NCBI RefSeq assembly: GCF_001956295.1
Contig: NZ_MRTD01000004.1
Coordinates: 372,001 to 436,000, forward strand
Direction: 5' to 3'
Length of the DNA: 64,000 nucleotides
DNA from: Paenibacillus sp. FSL A5-0031
GTDB taxonomy: Bacteria; Bacillota; Bacilli; Paenibacillales; Paenibacillaceae
The notes below the pieces were generated by a model. It made no database searches, had not been told where the DNA came from, and was given only the letters and a program-made list of their open reading frames with translations. Shown in pieces: positions 44,035 to 52,667 of this stretch (its first letter is position 1; each line of letters starts with the position of its first letter). A program made the translations under genes and the position numbers.

Positions 44035-44127
44035 TTAAAAATCTTTCAAAATATCCTCCGCCCGTTCAAAGCTGGCAACAACAATTAAGACGACAATGAG
44101 TGCAGCTATGGCAATTTCGCCAATCAT
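44035..44127 (-). CDS. 30-residue single-helix membrane protein
   Basis: A short frame encodes MIGEIAIAALIVVLIVVASF followed by a charged tail ERAEDILKDF. The ATG is eight bases after AGGTG. The composition is one hydrophobic helix with an acidic end, typical of small regulatory membrane proteins. It lies alone in the 304-bp gap between the telA terminator and the acidic protein gene. Not experimentally supported. Confidence 0.5.
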   Translation of the reverse strand: MIGEIAIAALIVVLIVVASFERAEDILKDF

Positions 44128-44225
44128 AGCATGATCACCTCGTTTTTTCTTTAAGACTATGCTGTTTCTTTATGCTTTATGAGCCATTACTTGTAGGACA
44201 TCCGTCATTTCTTCTCAAAAAACGC

Positions 44226-44252
44226 AAAAAAACGAGCCCTTGGAGAGCTCGT
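44226..44252 (-). terminator. terminator of the xpaC-telA unit
   Basis: ACGAGC pairs with GCTCGT around a nine-base loop, followed by seven T on the - strand. It lies 23 bp past the telA stop. Confidence 0.8.
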
Positions 44253-44274
44253 CCTGCTAATTATTTTTTTTGAT

Positions 44275-45369
44275 TTACTCCAAAAATCCTTTGGCTGCTG
44301 AAGAAGGAAGCTCCGCTTGACTAGCTCCAGAACCCGCTTGAATGCCTAAGCGTTGTCCAACCTTTTGATTAATTTGCGTCATTTTTTCCGTTTGCTGGGA
44401 TACCGTTTGAATAATTTGTCGATTGGAGTTCTCGTACTTGTCCATCGCGGAGAAGAGATCCGACATTGCCCGCTCCACAAGCTCCATGCTCATAGCCGGC
44501 TTCGTTAATGCTTGATTAGCTCGCTCGCTCGTTTCATTCAAAAGACGCGCGTTCTCAGCAAATTGATTGCCTAACATTTCATTCGTTGAATTGACTGCTT
44601 CTATAGCCTTCATCTGGTCATCAATCGCACTCGCAATCAAGACTGAAACCGACATGAGATGCTGGGTTTTATCTATTGAGCTGTCCAGCGCATCCATCAG
44701 CTTATCATTTGTATCATTAATAATATCGGTTGCGGCAATCGCTTGCTGATAAAGCATGATCATTTCCGTATACGTTTGGAGCTTCGTTACAACCTTGCGA
44801 AGTCCGCGCTCCAAATAAGTTTTCCGGTGTTCGTTCTCGGGCTTAGCAATTTCCTCTTCGAACATTTTTTTGAGACGATTGCCATATTCGACAAGCAGCT
44901 GCAGGTCATATACATTGTCTAGACTGCTGCGCTTCAAATTTCTCATGTGAATGACGTTCTCTTCCAAGTTGTCGCGACCATCTCTGAGCGATTTGACGAT
45001 CACCTGCACGTTAGACTTGGCAGATTGATATTTATAAATATAAGCCTTCATCGGTGCTTTCCGAAGCAGCTTCTGAACGAGTGAGAGCTGCTTGCTTTTG
45101 CTCAAATCCTCAACCTCGCTGCGAAGCTTAAGCATGTTGTTTGCTACCTCAGACCGTTTGCCTGACATGAGATCCGACAGCGGTCTCTCGAGCATCGTAA
45201 GCGTCTGGCTTGAGCGCTCAAGCGTCTTCTGGCCTTTTTTCGTAATCTCATCCATTAGTGTATCCAGATGCATAGCATCGGTTGTCGCTACCTTCTGCAT
45301 CGTGCTTTGCACTTCTTGCTCCAACTTCTGAATATCTTCATTTTTTAATTGTACGAGTTGTTGCGCCAT
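44275..45369 (-). CDS. telA: TelA/KlaA-family toxic anion resistance protein
   Basis: This 364-residue, almost entirely helical cytosolic protein has long coiled-coil-like stretches and the family pattern (LRSEVEDLSKSKQLS, YIYKYQSAKSNVQVIVKSLRDGRDNLEENVIHM). It corresponds to B. subtilis YceH. Members co-occur with XpaC and TerC/TerD proteins and are linked to cell-envelope and toxic-anion stress; the molecular activity is not known. It is 18 bp after xpaC and followed by a terminator. The start is preceded by AAGGGGG. Confidence 0.92.
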   Translation of the reverse strand: MAQQLVQLKNEDIQKLEQEVQSTMQKVATTDAMHLDTLMDEITKKGQKTLERSSQTLTMLERPLSDLMSGKRSEVANNMLKLRSEVEDLSKSKQLSLVQKLLRKAPMKAYIYKYQSAKSNVQVIVKSLRDGRDNLEENVIHMRNLKRSSLDNVYDLQLLVEYGNRLKKMFEEEIAKPENEHRKTYLERGLRKVVTKLQTYTEMIMLYQQAIAATDIINDTNDKLMDALDSSIDKTQHLMSVSVLIASAIDDQMKAIEAVNSTNEMLGNQFAENARLLNETSERANQALTKPAMSMELVERAMSDLFSAMDKYENSNRQIIQTVSQQTEKMTQINQKVGQRLGIQAGSGASQAELPSSAAKGFLE

Positions 45370-45387
45370 TGTTCATTTCCCCCTTCA

Positions 45388-46080
45388 TTAGTCAGTAAGT
45401 CGATAACGCTGCTGAATTAACTCAGCCTTTGTATGAAGCTCCATAAGATCCTTTTGCTCAAGCGTCTTCGTATAAAAAGTAAGCTTGGAATCTACATCCT
45501 TAATGCCATCAAGCAAAAGCCGCCTATTCTGGCGTTTCGCTTCGCCGCTGAGCCGAAGAAATGGATTAATGGTCGAATTCAAATCCTTTCGCACCAATCG
45601 CAAAATATTGTGATTAATGCTCGAGTCTCCTAACGCCATTAAATCCGGAATTAGTCGGTTTAGCCGCGACAGCAATGCCAGCGTCTTTTGAACAATTTCA
45701 TCGTCTAAATTATTTTTCTCGCCTTCGAGTAAAATCATATCTTCAATGATTCCGATGTATTCTAATGCAGAAGCAAGCTCAGGATCTAGAACCTGCGGCG
45801 GAATGACAGCTGCAGGAGCTGGCTTTGAAGCCAATGATGCTTGAGCAGTTGAAGCTGCACTGGGTTGTTGTATGGGCGGGTTTTGCGTATTTTGCTGCAG
45901 CTCTGGCTCGCGTGTTGGCTGATTAATTTCTTTCCTTGGACGCTGCTTCCATGATAATGCGATTAACAAACCGAATACGGGAACCGCCATAGCTATATAT
46001 GGGGAGGTAATCCCATTAACAACTAATGCGACTGCATAAACGCCAATCGCGATGGCTGCGTTTTTTTTCAATGCATTCAT
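45388..46080 (-). CDS. xpaC: XpaC-like membrane protein
   Basis: The protein has 230 residues: two close N-terminal membrane helices (about 8-45), then a Gln/Pro/Ala-rich linker (60-95) and a helical cytosolic domain (100-230). It matches the XpaC family (5-bromo-4-chloroindolyl phosphate hydrolysis protein), whose true biochemical role is unclear and which is nearly always encoded beside telA. A promoter TTGACT-18-GATAAT lies about 60 bp upstream, so xpaC-telA can be transcribed separately from the rest of the ter region. The start follows GGAGGTG. Confidence 0.83.
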   Translation of the reverse strand: MNALKKNAAIAIGVYAVALVVNGITSPYIAMAVPVFGLLIALSWKQRPRKEINQPTREPELQQNTQNPPIQQPSAASTAQASLASKPAPAAVIPPQVLDPELASALEYIGIIEDMILLEGEKNNLDDEIVQKTLALLSRLNRLIPDLMALGDSSINHNILRLVRKDLNSTINPFLRLSGEAKRQNRRLLLDGIKDVDSKLTFYTKTLEQKDLMELHTKAELIQQRYRLTD

Positions 46081-46138
46081 TGCTGCACCTCCATATGAGC
46101 TTTCTGAACCTAATCTTTATGCTCGTCTTCTTCCTACA

Positions 46139-46168
46139 ATTATCTCGTTATTGGTACATAGAAGTCAA
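46139..46168 (-). promoter_or_regulatory. promoter of the xpaC-telA unit
   Basis: On the - strand TTGACT (46163-46168) and GATAAT (46139-46144) are 18 bp apart, in a position to transcribe xpaC. The match is to the vegetative sigma factor. Confidence 0.55.
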
Positions 46169-46218
46169 TTTTAAAAAAGAAAAAAAGGATGTTGTGCCAA
46201 ATTAATGAGCACAATATT

Positions 46219-46246
46219 AAAAAAAAAGGGGCTCTCGCCCCTTTTT
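46219..46246. terminator. terminator after the ATP-grasp gene
   Basis: AAAAGGGGC-TCTC-GCCCCTTTT is a perfect hairpin flanked by A and T tracts. It lies 5 bp past the ATP-grasp stop and separates the biosynthetic genes from xpaC-telA. Confidence 0.9.
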
Positions 46247-46250
46247 CCGG

Positions 46251-47279
46251 TTATTCTACTCTGTTCATTTCCATGATCAAAGGCTGCTCTACATAACCCG
46301 CTTGTATACCGAACTTCGGATCAGGCGGATCAATCGTTTTTCCTTGCAGTGCTTGAACGGCCAAATAAGGCATATTTACGCCAGACAAGCAGGTAATATA
46401 AAGGCCGCCAGACATCCGCGGGTTGATCTCCAGCAATTTCGGTATGCCATTGTTGTAACGCACCTGAATATTAAAGGCATAAGGAATGCGAAGGCTTGTC
46501 GCAATTCGATCTGCAATCGCCAGCAGCTCCGGCGTATCCTCCAATAGATAAGTCCTGCCCGTTGATTTACGGCGAGGAATAGCTGTAATGAGTTCACCCT
46601 CAGCAGATGCTACACAATCGATACTATACTCCGTACCGTCGAGCAGCTCCATCACCATCAGCGTGTCAAAATGCTCCGTTAATGACAACGTTTCATAAGC
46701 TTGTTCAAACGTTGTAGAAAGAGTTACATAGCCATACAGGTCACGCAGCGGATCCCGTTCATTATCAATAATCCGGAAACCCATGCCTCCTTCTGACTTC
46801 GTTGGCTTAAAGCACACCTTATGACCAGCAGCTGTGAGTTCCTCATAGGCTTGCTTAAACTGTTCTGCTGTATTTACGACACGATAGTCTGGAATCGTCA
46901 CGAGATCTTTTCCTTGCAGCGCTTCATAAAATTTATCCTTCTCAATCATGGAGTCCAGCAATTCGATATCACGGCATACCATGACCTTCGTTCCAATCTC
47001 ATCAAATAAATGAACATATCTTGATATTTCCTCCATATGCAAACGTGGAATGAATATATCAATTTGGTTTCTTTTGCAGAAATCCACACAAAAATCTACG
47101 TATTCGCGTCCAAAAACAGCAGGCTCTGTTCCGATATGATCGGATGCAAGCAAAGACATATGATTAATATCCGGGTGCGTGCCAAAAAACTCAAACGACT
47201 CGCCGTCTGGATTGTTCCGAATCATATTAATGTAATGGTAAGCTACCGAAAACCAACGATTCATATAAACTCGTGTCAT
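46251..47279 (-). CDS. ATP-grasp family ligase of the ter-type biosynthetic module
   Basis: This 342-residue enzyme has a CarB-like ATP-grasp core: KPTKSEGGMGFRI near 157-169 (ATP-binding lysine and glycine loop), VMELLDGTEYSIDC near 210-223, and LLEINPRMSGG near 287-297 with the Mg-binding Glu and Asn. ATP-grasp enzymes join a carboxylate to an amine or thiol through an acyl phosphate. It is the last gene of the four-gene set lyase, PRTase fusion, HAD phosphatase, ATP-grasp, a combination described in comparative-genomic work on Ter systems as making an uncharacterised nucleoside-like metabolite. The start follows AAGAAGG. Confidence 0.87.
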   Translation of the reverse strand: MTRVYMNRWFSVAYHYINMIRNNPDGESFEFFGTHPDINHMSLLASDHIGTEPAVFGREYVDFCVDFCKRNQIDIFIPRLHMEEISRYVHLFDEIGTKVMVCRDIELLDSMIEKDKFYEALQGKDLVTIPDYRVVNTAEQFKQAYEELTAAGHKVCFKPTKSEGGMGFRIIDNERDPLRDLYGYVTLSTTFEQAYETLSLTEHFDTLMVMELLDGTEYSIDCVASAEGELITAIPRRKSTGRTYLLEDTPELLAIADRIATSLRIPYAFNIQVRYNNGIPKLLEINPRMSGGLYITCLSGVNMPYLAVQALQGKTIDPPDPKFGIQAGYVEQPLIMEMNRVE

Positions 47280-47327
47280 GTATAAAAACCTTCTTCCATC
47301 TGATTAGATATATTTTTGCGATTGCAT

Positions 47328-48125
47328 TTATAATCTTCGTGCATGCTCTAAGATGGAGTCTAGCAGTTCTTCCGAGGCAAGCGCGCCTCTTGCTTGTGTA
47401 AATTGAATATGCGGATGTGCCGAATAGGTTCGTCCTAATTCACCATGTACAGGCGATATGGCGTAGTCTGCTGCCAGCAGCAGACTCTCGTCGAGCAGGC
47501 TGTCGCCGGCTGCATATACGAAATTTGAAGCGAACTTCTCTTTCACATACTGGATGGCAGCCCCCTTGCTTACCTTCTCTGGAACCAAATATATTTTACG
47601 GCCTTGGAGTGAGTAGCTCCAGCCAAGCGAGGCAAGCTTCGGCTTCAGCTCCTCCAACGTTTCATGCGGCAGCTGATCTCTCTCTACTTTAATTGAATAA
47701 AATAGCTCATCACAAAGATCAGTCGACTTCACCCAGTGGGTAGAAGCAATTTCCGCAAACAGGCTCGCAATTTCCGTATGTTCAGCACAATGTTCCCTTA
47801 CAGCTTCACGAACGAAGCTATGCCACTCCTGATCAATTTCCCCATTTCGGAGAACGGTACCGCCGTTGCTGACGATCACATATTCCGGACGGAACTGTTC
47901 TCTTATCGCGAAGATGCGGTTGTATTGCTCCGGAATTCGCGTCGTCACAGGAACAAAACGCATAATGCTGACAAGCTCTTGCAGCATCTGAATCGCCGGC
48001 TTTGTCATATAAGAAATATATCTTTCCTCATAACGCTCAACGGGTACCATTTCTTCAAGCTCTATCTCGCCCTTGGATCTTACGGAATAAATTAAAGTTT
48101 GGTCCAAATCGCTCGCAAAAATCAT
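47328..48125 (-). CDS. HAD-superfamily phosphatase of the ter-type module
   Basis: The protein has 265 residues. Motif I is FASDLDQTLIYS with nucleophile Asp5 and acid Asp7; motif II lies near VPVTTR; a motif III lysine is in PEKVSKGAA, and the acidic motif IV is AAGDSLLDESLL. The cap arrangement resembles sucrose-phosphate phosphatase/Cof-type enzymes. It would remove a phosphate from a sugar-phosphate or nucleotide-like intermediate. The start overlaps the PRTase fusion stop by four bases (ATGA), so the two are translationally coupled. Substrate unknown. Confidence 0.88.
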   Translation of the reverse strand: MIFASDLDQTLIYSVRSKGEIELEEMVPVERYEERYISYMTKPAIQMLQELVSIMRFVPVTTRIPEQYNRIFAIREQFRPEYVIVSNGGTVLRNGEIDQEWHSFVREAVREHCAEHTEIASLFAEIASTHWVKSTDLCDELFYSIKVERDQLPHETLEELKPKLASLGWSYSLQGRKIYLVPEKVSKGAAIQYVKEKFASNFVYAAGDSLLDESLLLAADYAISPVHGELGRTYSAHPHIQFTQARGALASEELLDSILEHARRL

Positions 48126-50605
48126 TCCGTCTCCCCCTTCAAAGCCTTAATAATACCGCAGCAGGAATAGGTCATGTTTGAATATTCCTCCACAGGTACA
48201 CCACGGTCCTTAGCCAGCAGCAGTATATGCTTCAAGTTAGGATTATCAAGACGATCAACGAGTATTTTCCAAGGGACTCTGCGCAGAAGAACACGAGTCG
48301 TTTCACCTACGCCAGGCTTGATGAAATTAATATCAGAGATTGCAAAATCAGTTTGGATACGAGCAATATCCTGCATCCCTTGCCAAGTCATTTCATTTTC
48401 CGCAGGATTTGCTTCCATTTGAAGAGCTTCCGCTTTGGAATCATCAGCTGTCTGATCAAAATAAGCAGAAATCGTGTCCACAAATAGTTGAGACAGATCA
48501 GAGCTCTCCCACTCCTTATAATACTTTGCACCATGGAAATCATCGGCGCCAATAAGATCGCTGCGCAATACAGTCCGGCTGACTAAGCCTGACACCGTTG
48601 AATTAAGGCAAGCGCTTGGAATGAGGAAATCCTCTCGTGTGCCAAACGTACTTGCACAATAGCCGGGGTCTGCGAGCACCGCAAGCTCATCATTCAGTTC
48701 AATGCCGTATTTTTGCTTCATCTGGCTGCAAGCTGCTATGAGCACTTTGGCAATTGCGCCTTTGCCCGTCCAGCCATCTACAAATTGCACGCGTTTATGT
48801 GGATGGTTCTGATTGATATACAGCAGTGCATTCTCATCAATGCCTTTGCCTCTAATAATGGAAAGGCTATAATGCGGAACCTCAACACCATACATGTGCT
48901 TGATATATCGCTTAATTAATACGCCAATTGGCGTACCGCCTCGCGCTAAGGATGCAAGCACAACATCAAATCCATTTTTTTGAATGATTCGCTCGGAAAC
49001 CGTTCCAACCGCTCTTGCGATTCGAATAGCCGAATCACTGAGCGTATTTTGAAACAATTGTATATATTCATCAGTAGGCTGATATTCAATCGGCAAGCTT
49101 TCCGAATAGTGGCCGCCTGTTTGCATGGCCGCTTCCCGGTCCTCCGTTCGCTGCTCTAACGAAATATCGCTAAGGTCTTTTAGCAGAAAAGTAACATCCT
49201 CCTGCTTATAGCTCCCGATAGGAGCCGGATCGGCAAGCCTTTTCCGACTGAAATAAACGATATGAACACGCTGGATTCCTAAGGAGAGAAGCACCTTATT
49301 AAGCTCCTCCATTTGCGCTCCTACAACCTCGCGCTCCATAAACAAAAACATCTCATCATAATAGCCATTCGGGATGTTGTACATAAAATTCATGACGTCA
49401 GCATGCTCAGGGGAAATAAAGGGATAAGCTGTATTTACTGCATATTGTGAACTGGAATCCGGATGAATGGGGCTTCTTGTACTCGATTGATACCATACAT
49501 CATCGCCTAGTTCTGCTGCTACGCGCATAGGAATGAACATGAATTCGCCGGTTCCCATGCATAGCACCTTGCTGCCCGTTCGATGTTCTCGGAGGAACGC
49601 CGCCGCCTGTCCTACTTCTGCGTCAAGCACCAAGCTTTCTTCAGCCGTCAATCCGAAGCGGCCAGTATGCTTCAGGTAGGAAACTTCTCGATTTAATGAG
49701 GGAAGGCTAGCAAACCGATTGTTCACATAGAGAACATTAATGGCAGGCTCCGACTCATTTGTTTGCAACTCTGCTGTTTTGTTAGCAGTTTGAATAGGGG
49801 TACCGTTAACAGATATCCGCCCCGCTACAAGCGATAAGCAGTTTACCGATATGCCAAGCTCTTGCTCCAGCTCATCAAAACGTTCCATATCCTCTTTTGA
49901 ACGCCAATCGAGTAAACTAGCAACAATATATTTTTTCTTCCCATACCTGGCATTCAAATCGTGAATTATATTGATGGCCGTTTTCCCGGTCGTCATCTCA
50001 TCATCCACCAGCACAATCGTTTCTGCATTCTCGAATACAGCTGGGTTGTCAGCATAGCAGCGATGTGTGGTCGCATGGGAATGCTCTTCCTCAAAATCGA
50101 TGCAGGACGTCATATAGTCGATTTTTTCACGCGTGGTATGCAAGAAAGACGCATTACCCTCGAACATATCGAACATGCTGTGTCCAAGCGCTGTTGCCGT
50201 TTCCGCAAAGCCGATAAACAGCGTTTTCTCATCTATGACCATTTTATTTTGCTTCATCTGTTCATAGATTTTACCTGCTGCCTCAGGAAATTCAAAGGCA
50301 TGCAGCAGCTGCTCCATCTGGATAGGAAGCTTCTCGCCTTTAAACTGCTGATACAAAAGCCCAAGTGCCGCACCCGATAACAAAGACAAATGCGGGCGAA
50401 CAGGAATATGCTTACCCAGCACCTTGCTTACGAATAAAAAACTGCGTTTTTTATTAATTCGGGCTGCCATTTGAAAAAGCTGCTCAAGCGGTATATGAAA
50501 CGTATTACTCGTAACCTCAATGGCAATCTCTAAATCTCCAATAATATTAAACGATTGCTGATTCTCGTTCTTCTGCGAGCAAGCAGGTGAAGTTTTGGTT
50601 TTCAT
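48122..50605 (-). CDS. fusion protein: PRTase_2-TRSP-StiP-PELOTA
   Basis: This 827-residue protein joins parts that are, to my knowledge, usually two proteins. Residues 25-265 form a phosphoribosyltransferase with the PRPP loop TIVLVDDEMTTGKT (196-209). Residues about 290-465 contain the signature TRSP (376-379) of the domain that follows such PRTases. Residues 466-720 resemble StiP-like proteins, with LASLARGGTPIG (550-561) and a second PRPP-loop-like FVDGWTGKG (608-616). The C terminus (755-825) resembles a PELOTA RNA-binding domain (LLRRVPWKILVDR, SCCGIIKALKG). Family knowledge suggests a nucleoside-like product, not experimentally defined. It overlaps the lyase gene by 59 bp and the HAD gene by 4 bp. 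A frameshift between the halves is unlikely because the frame is continuous. Confidence 0.8.
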   Translation of the reverse strand: MKTKTSPACSQKNENQQSFNIIGDLEIAIEVTSNTFHIPLEQLFQMAARINKKRSFLFVSKVLGKHIPVRPHLSLLSGAALGLLYQQFKGEKLPIQMEQLLHAFEFPEAAGKIYEQMKQNKMVIDEKTLFIGFAETATALGHSMFDMFEGNASFLHTTREKIDYMTSCIDFEEEHSHATTHRCYADNPAVFENAETIVLVDDEMTTGKTAINIIHDLNARYGKKKYIVASLLDWRSKEDMERFDELEQELGISVNCLSLVAGRISVNGTPIQTANKTAELQTNESEPAINVLYVNNRFASLPSLNREVSYLKHTGRFGLTAEESLVLDAEVGQAAAFLREHRTGSKVLCMGTGEFMFIPMRVAAELGDDVWYQSSTRSPIHPDSSSQYAVNTAYPFISPEHADVMNFMYNIPNGYYDEMFLFMEREVVGAQMEELNKVLLSLGIQRVHIVYFSRKRLADPAPIGSYKQEDVTFLLKDLSDISLEQRTEDREAAMQTGGHYSESLPIEYQPTDEYIQLFQNTLSDSAIRIARAVGTVSERIIQKNGFDVVLASLARGGTPIGVLIKRYIKHMYGVEVPHYSLSIIRGKGIDENALLYINQNHPHKRVQFVDGWTGKGAIAKVLIAACSQMKQKYGIELNDELAVLADPGYCASTFGTREDFLIPSACLNSTVSGLVSRTVLRSDLIGADDFHGAKYYKEWESSDLSQLFVDTISAYFDQTADDSKAEALQMEANPAENEMTWQGMQDIARIQTDFAISDINFIKPGVGETTRVLLRRVPWKILVDRLDNPNLKHILLLAKDRGVPVEEYSNMTYSCCGIIKALKGETE

Positions 50606-51752
50606 TTAGCACCCCATAAATGTCTGATCTGAACAATATTCGTTTGGCCCATGTCATATGCGGCTTAAACTCATTCATTTTGTTCGAATAACGGCTCTTC
50701 ATCACACCCAAATCGCCTTGTTCATTTTCCATAATGTGCAGGGCATCCATATACTCCTCATGCGTCACCACAAGCATCGACTGTACAGGCTTAATATGGG
50801 TAGGATGGATAATGGTTTTGCCAATTATCCCATTTTCCTTGTCCATTGCGACCTCGCGAATAAGCCCGTCCACATATTTATTAATATAATCCATACGCAG
50901 AATCCGTCCGTGTCTTCCCATGCTTTCCTCAAAAGGTGTTTGTCTGAGCTGGGGCTTAAATACGCGATCACTCTTAAAGTACTCCCATACGGGACCGGAG
51001 ATCACATAATGATTATCCATCCGTCCAAAAACATTTACGATATCCGCAATACAATCACGAATGACGCCGATGTCGTAGATCGTATGATCCGGACTTCTTC
51101 GAAGCCCAAATAAACTCGAAAAATCTGTTGCTCCAATACGAACATTCAGCACATAGGCCTTGTATTCATTCAGCAGCTGGGAAATGCCCATTAGCGTTTC
51201 CATTCTTTTCTCGCGATAAATGACGTCAGAGCTTTCCAAAATAGGCATGCCATATAACGTGGAGCTTGTTGAGCGTTTGTTCTTGTTGTATTCATGCAGC
51301 AGCTTTAAATACTCTCCACCAGTCTCCACGTTAAACTTTGGAAACACGATTCCTGTAATATATTCAATCTCTTCACCGAAAAACGAGAGCAGTCGTTTAA
51401 GCTGTTCAACAGAGCGAACTCTTATAAACATAAGCGGAATATCGTCGGCATGGAGCAAACCAATCGAAATGTAACGGCCAATCTTAATCAACGTTGCCTT
51501 CAACGTCTCTTCGGCAAATTCGATTTGATTATCACCTACTGCATCTTCAAGGTCTATCACCATAGACACGAGTCCTTCGTGTTTTCCGGTTACCAAATCA
51601 TCTGCTATGTTATCCTTGGTGGCAGGCATATAAAGCGCTGCACCAATCGCGTGAGCAATAACTTCTTTGTCAGCATAATTATTGAACTGAGTTGGAAGGG
51701 AGTAAAAGAAATTTTGCTCTTCTTCATTGGTAAGATAGTTAAAATACCTCAA
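50547..51752 (-). CDS. HpcH/HpaI aldolase/citrate lyase beta-like protein of the ter-type module
   Basis: The protein is 401 residues from a TTG start chosen because AGGAGG lies six bases upstream; upstream in-frame codons would run into the preceding terminator region. The fold is the CitE-like TIM barrel: MVIDLEDAVGDNQ near 65-77 (metal-ligand Glu/Asp), IRVRSVEQL, and GITGIVFPKF-like strands leading to Glu ligands. Such enzymes cleave or form C-C bonds of 2-keto or acyl-CoA compounds. It is the first gene of the four-gene biosynthetic set, located right after a terminator that follows terC. Its substrate is unknown. Confidence 0.82.
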   Translation of the reverse strand: MRYFNYLTNEEEQNFFYSLPTQFNNYADKEVIAHAIGAALYMPATKDNIADDLVTGKHEGLVSMVIDLEDAVGDNQIEFAEETLKATLIKIGRYISIGLLHADDIPLMFIRVRSVEQLKRLLSFFGEEIEYITGIVFPKFNVETGGEYLKLLHEYNKNKRSTSSTLYGMPILESSDVIYREKRMETLMGISQLLNEYKAYVLNVRIGATDFSSLFGLRRSPDHTIYDIGVIRDCIADIVNVFGRMDNHYVISGPVWEYFKSDRVFKPQLRQTPFEESMGRHGRILRMDYINKYVDGLIREVAMDKENGIIGKTIIHPTHIKPVQSMLVVTHEEYMDALHIMENEQGDLGVMKSRYSNKMNEFKPHMTWAKRILFRSDIYGVLNENQNFTCLLAEERESAIV

Positions 51753-51793
51753 AGTGATCCCTCCTAAAAGTTGTGTAAAGCAATCTGAGAGTG

Positions 51794-51830
51794 AAAAAAT
51801 ATCCCTCGCGATCCATTGAGGGATATTTTC
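51794..51830 (-). terminator. terminator between terC and the biosynthetic module
   Basis: AAATATCCCTC pairs with GAGGGATATTT over a ten-base loop, with T residues following on the - strand. No promoter-like sequence is evident in the 41 bp between it and the next start codon, so downstream genes may depend on read-through. Confidence 0.8.
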
Positions 51831-51852
51831 CATAAACAGAGTATTATCGAAT

Positions 51853-52644
51853 CTAAACCGCTTTTGATTCTCTTTTCTTACGTGCTGCGCTGTAAAGAAG
51901 GGTACCACCGAATACAGCTATAATTAAACCGAAGAACAAAGCGTGCGGCACATGCAAGCCATACGCTCCGCCAATCATTTTTGCTGCGATAACGATGATT
52001 AGAATAAACGCCGCTTTCTCAAGCTCAGGGAACTTGTCAATCAACTTGAGGAATACTTGAGCGACGCCACGCATCATTAGAACGCCGAGAATACCGCCGA
52101 GGAACAGAACCCATACCTCTTCACTCACGCCGAATGCAGCTAGAACGCTGTCGATACTGAACGCGATATCCATAATTTCAACAGCAAGTACTGTACGCCA
52201 GAAGCCGTAGCCTTTATTTTGAACTTCAGCATCATCGTCGTTGCCCTTCTTGCCGATGTAAGGAATTAATGGAATGTTGCCGACACGAGCAAGCTTGAAT
52301 TCCAGATGGAATAGATTGCTTAACGCAATCCATAACAGATACAATCCGCCCGCTACTTTAATCCATGTAATTTGTACGAGATAGACACCTACTCCGATTG
52401 CGATAAATCGGAAGATATAGGCACCAATAATACCGTAGAACAACGCTTTTTTCTGCTGGTCTTTCGGCAAATGCTTAACCATAACCGCTAGTACTAGCGC
52501 ATTATCTGCCGATAACAAGCCTTCCAAAAGAACGAGTGTTGCGATTATTCCCCAGTTTGTCGGGTTGGTGAGAACTTGTGACAAGTTGTCCCAGTGAAAG
52601 AAGCTCCCGAAGTTGGCTATTACATTTTGAAAAAAGTCGACCAT
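51853..52644 (-). CDS. terC: TerC-family integral membrane protein
   Basis: The protein has 263 residues with about seven hydrophobic helices. Conserved acidic residues lie within the membrane (LLSADNALVLAVM near 43-55 and EIMDIAFSIDSVLA near 155-168), the hallmark of TerC/Alx proteins, some of which act in manganese efflux or metal homeostasis. The homologue in B. subtilis is YceF. It is encoded 23 bp after the TerA-like gene; the start follows GGAGG. It presumably forms a membrane platform for the TerD proteins; that is inference from family work. Confidence 0.93.
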   Translation of the reverse strand: MVDFFQNVIANFGSFFHWDNLSQVLTNPTNWGIIATLVLLEGLLSADNALVLAVMVKHLPKDQQKKALFYGIIGAYIFRFIAIGVGVYLVQITWIKVAGGLYLLWIALSNLFHLEFKLARVGNIPLIPYIGKKGNDDDAEVQNKGYGFWRTVLAVEIMDIAFSIDSVLAAFGVSEEVWVLFLGGILGVLMMRGVAQVFLKLIDKFPELEKAAFILIIVIAAKMIGGAYGLHVPHALFFGLIIAVFGGTLLYSAARKKRESKAV

Positions 52645-52667
52645 CTCTTAAACCTCCGCATTTTTCT

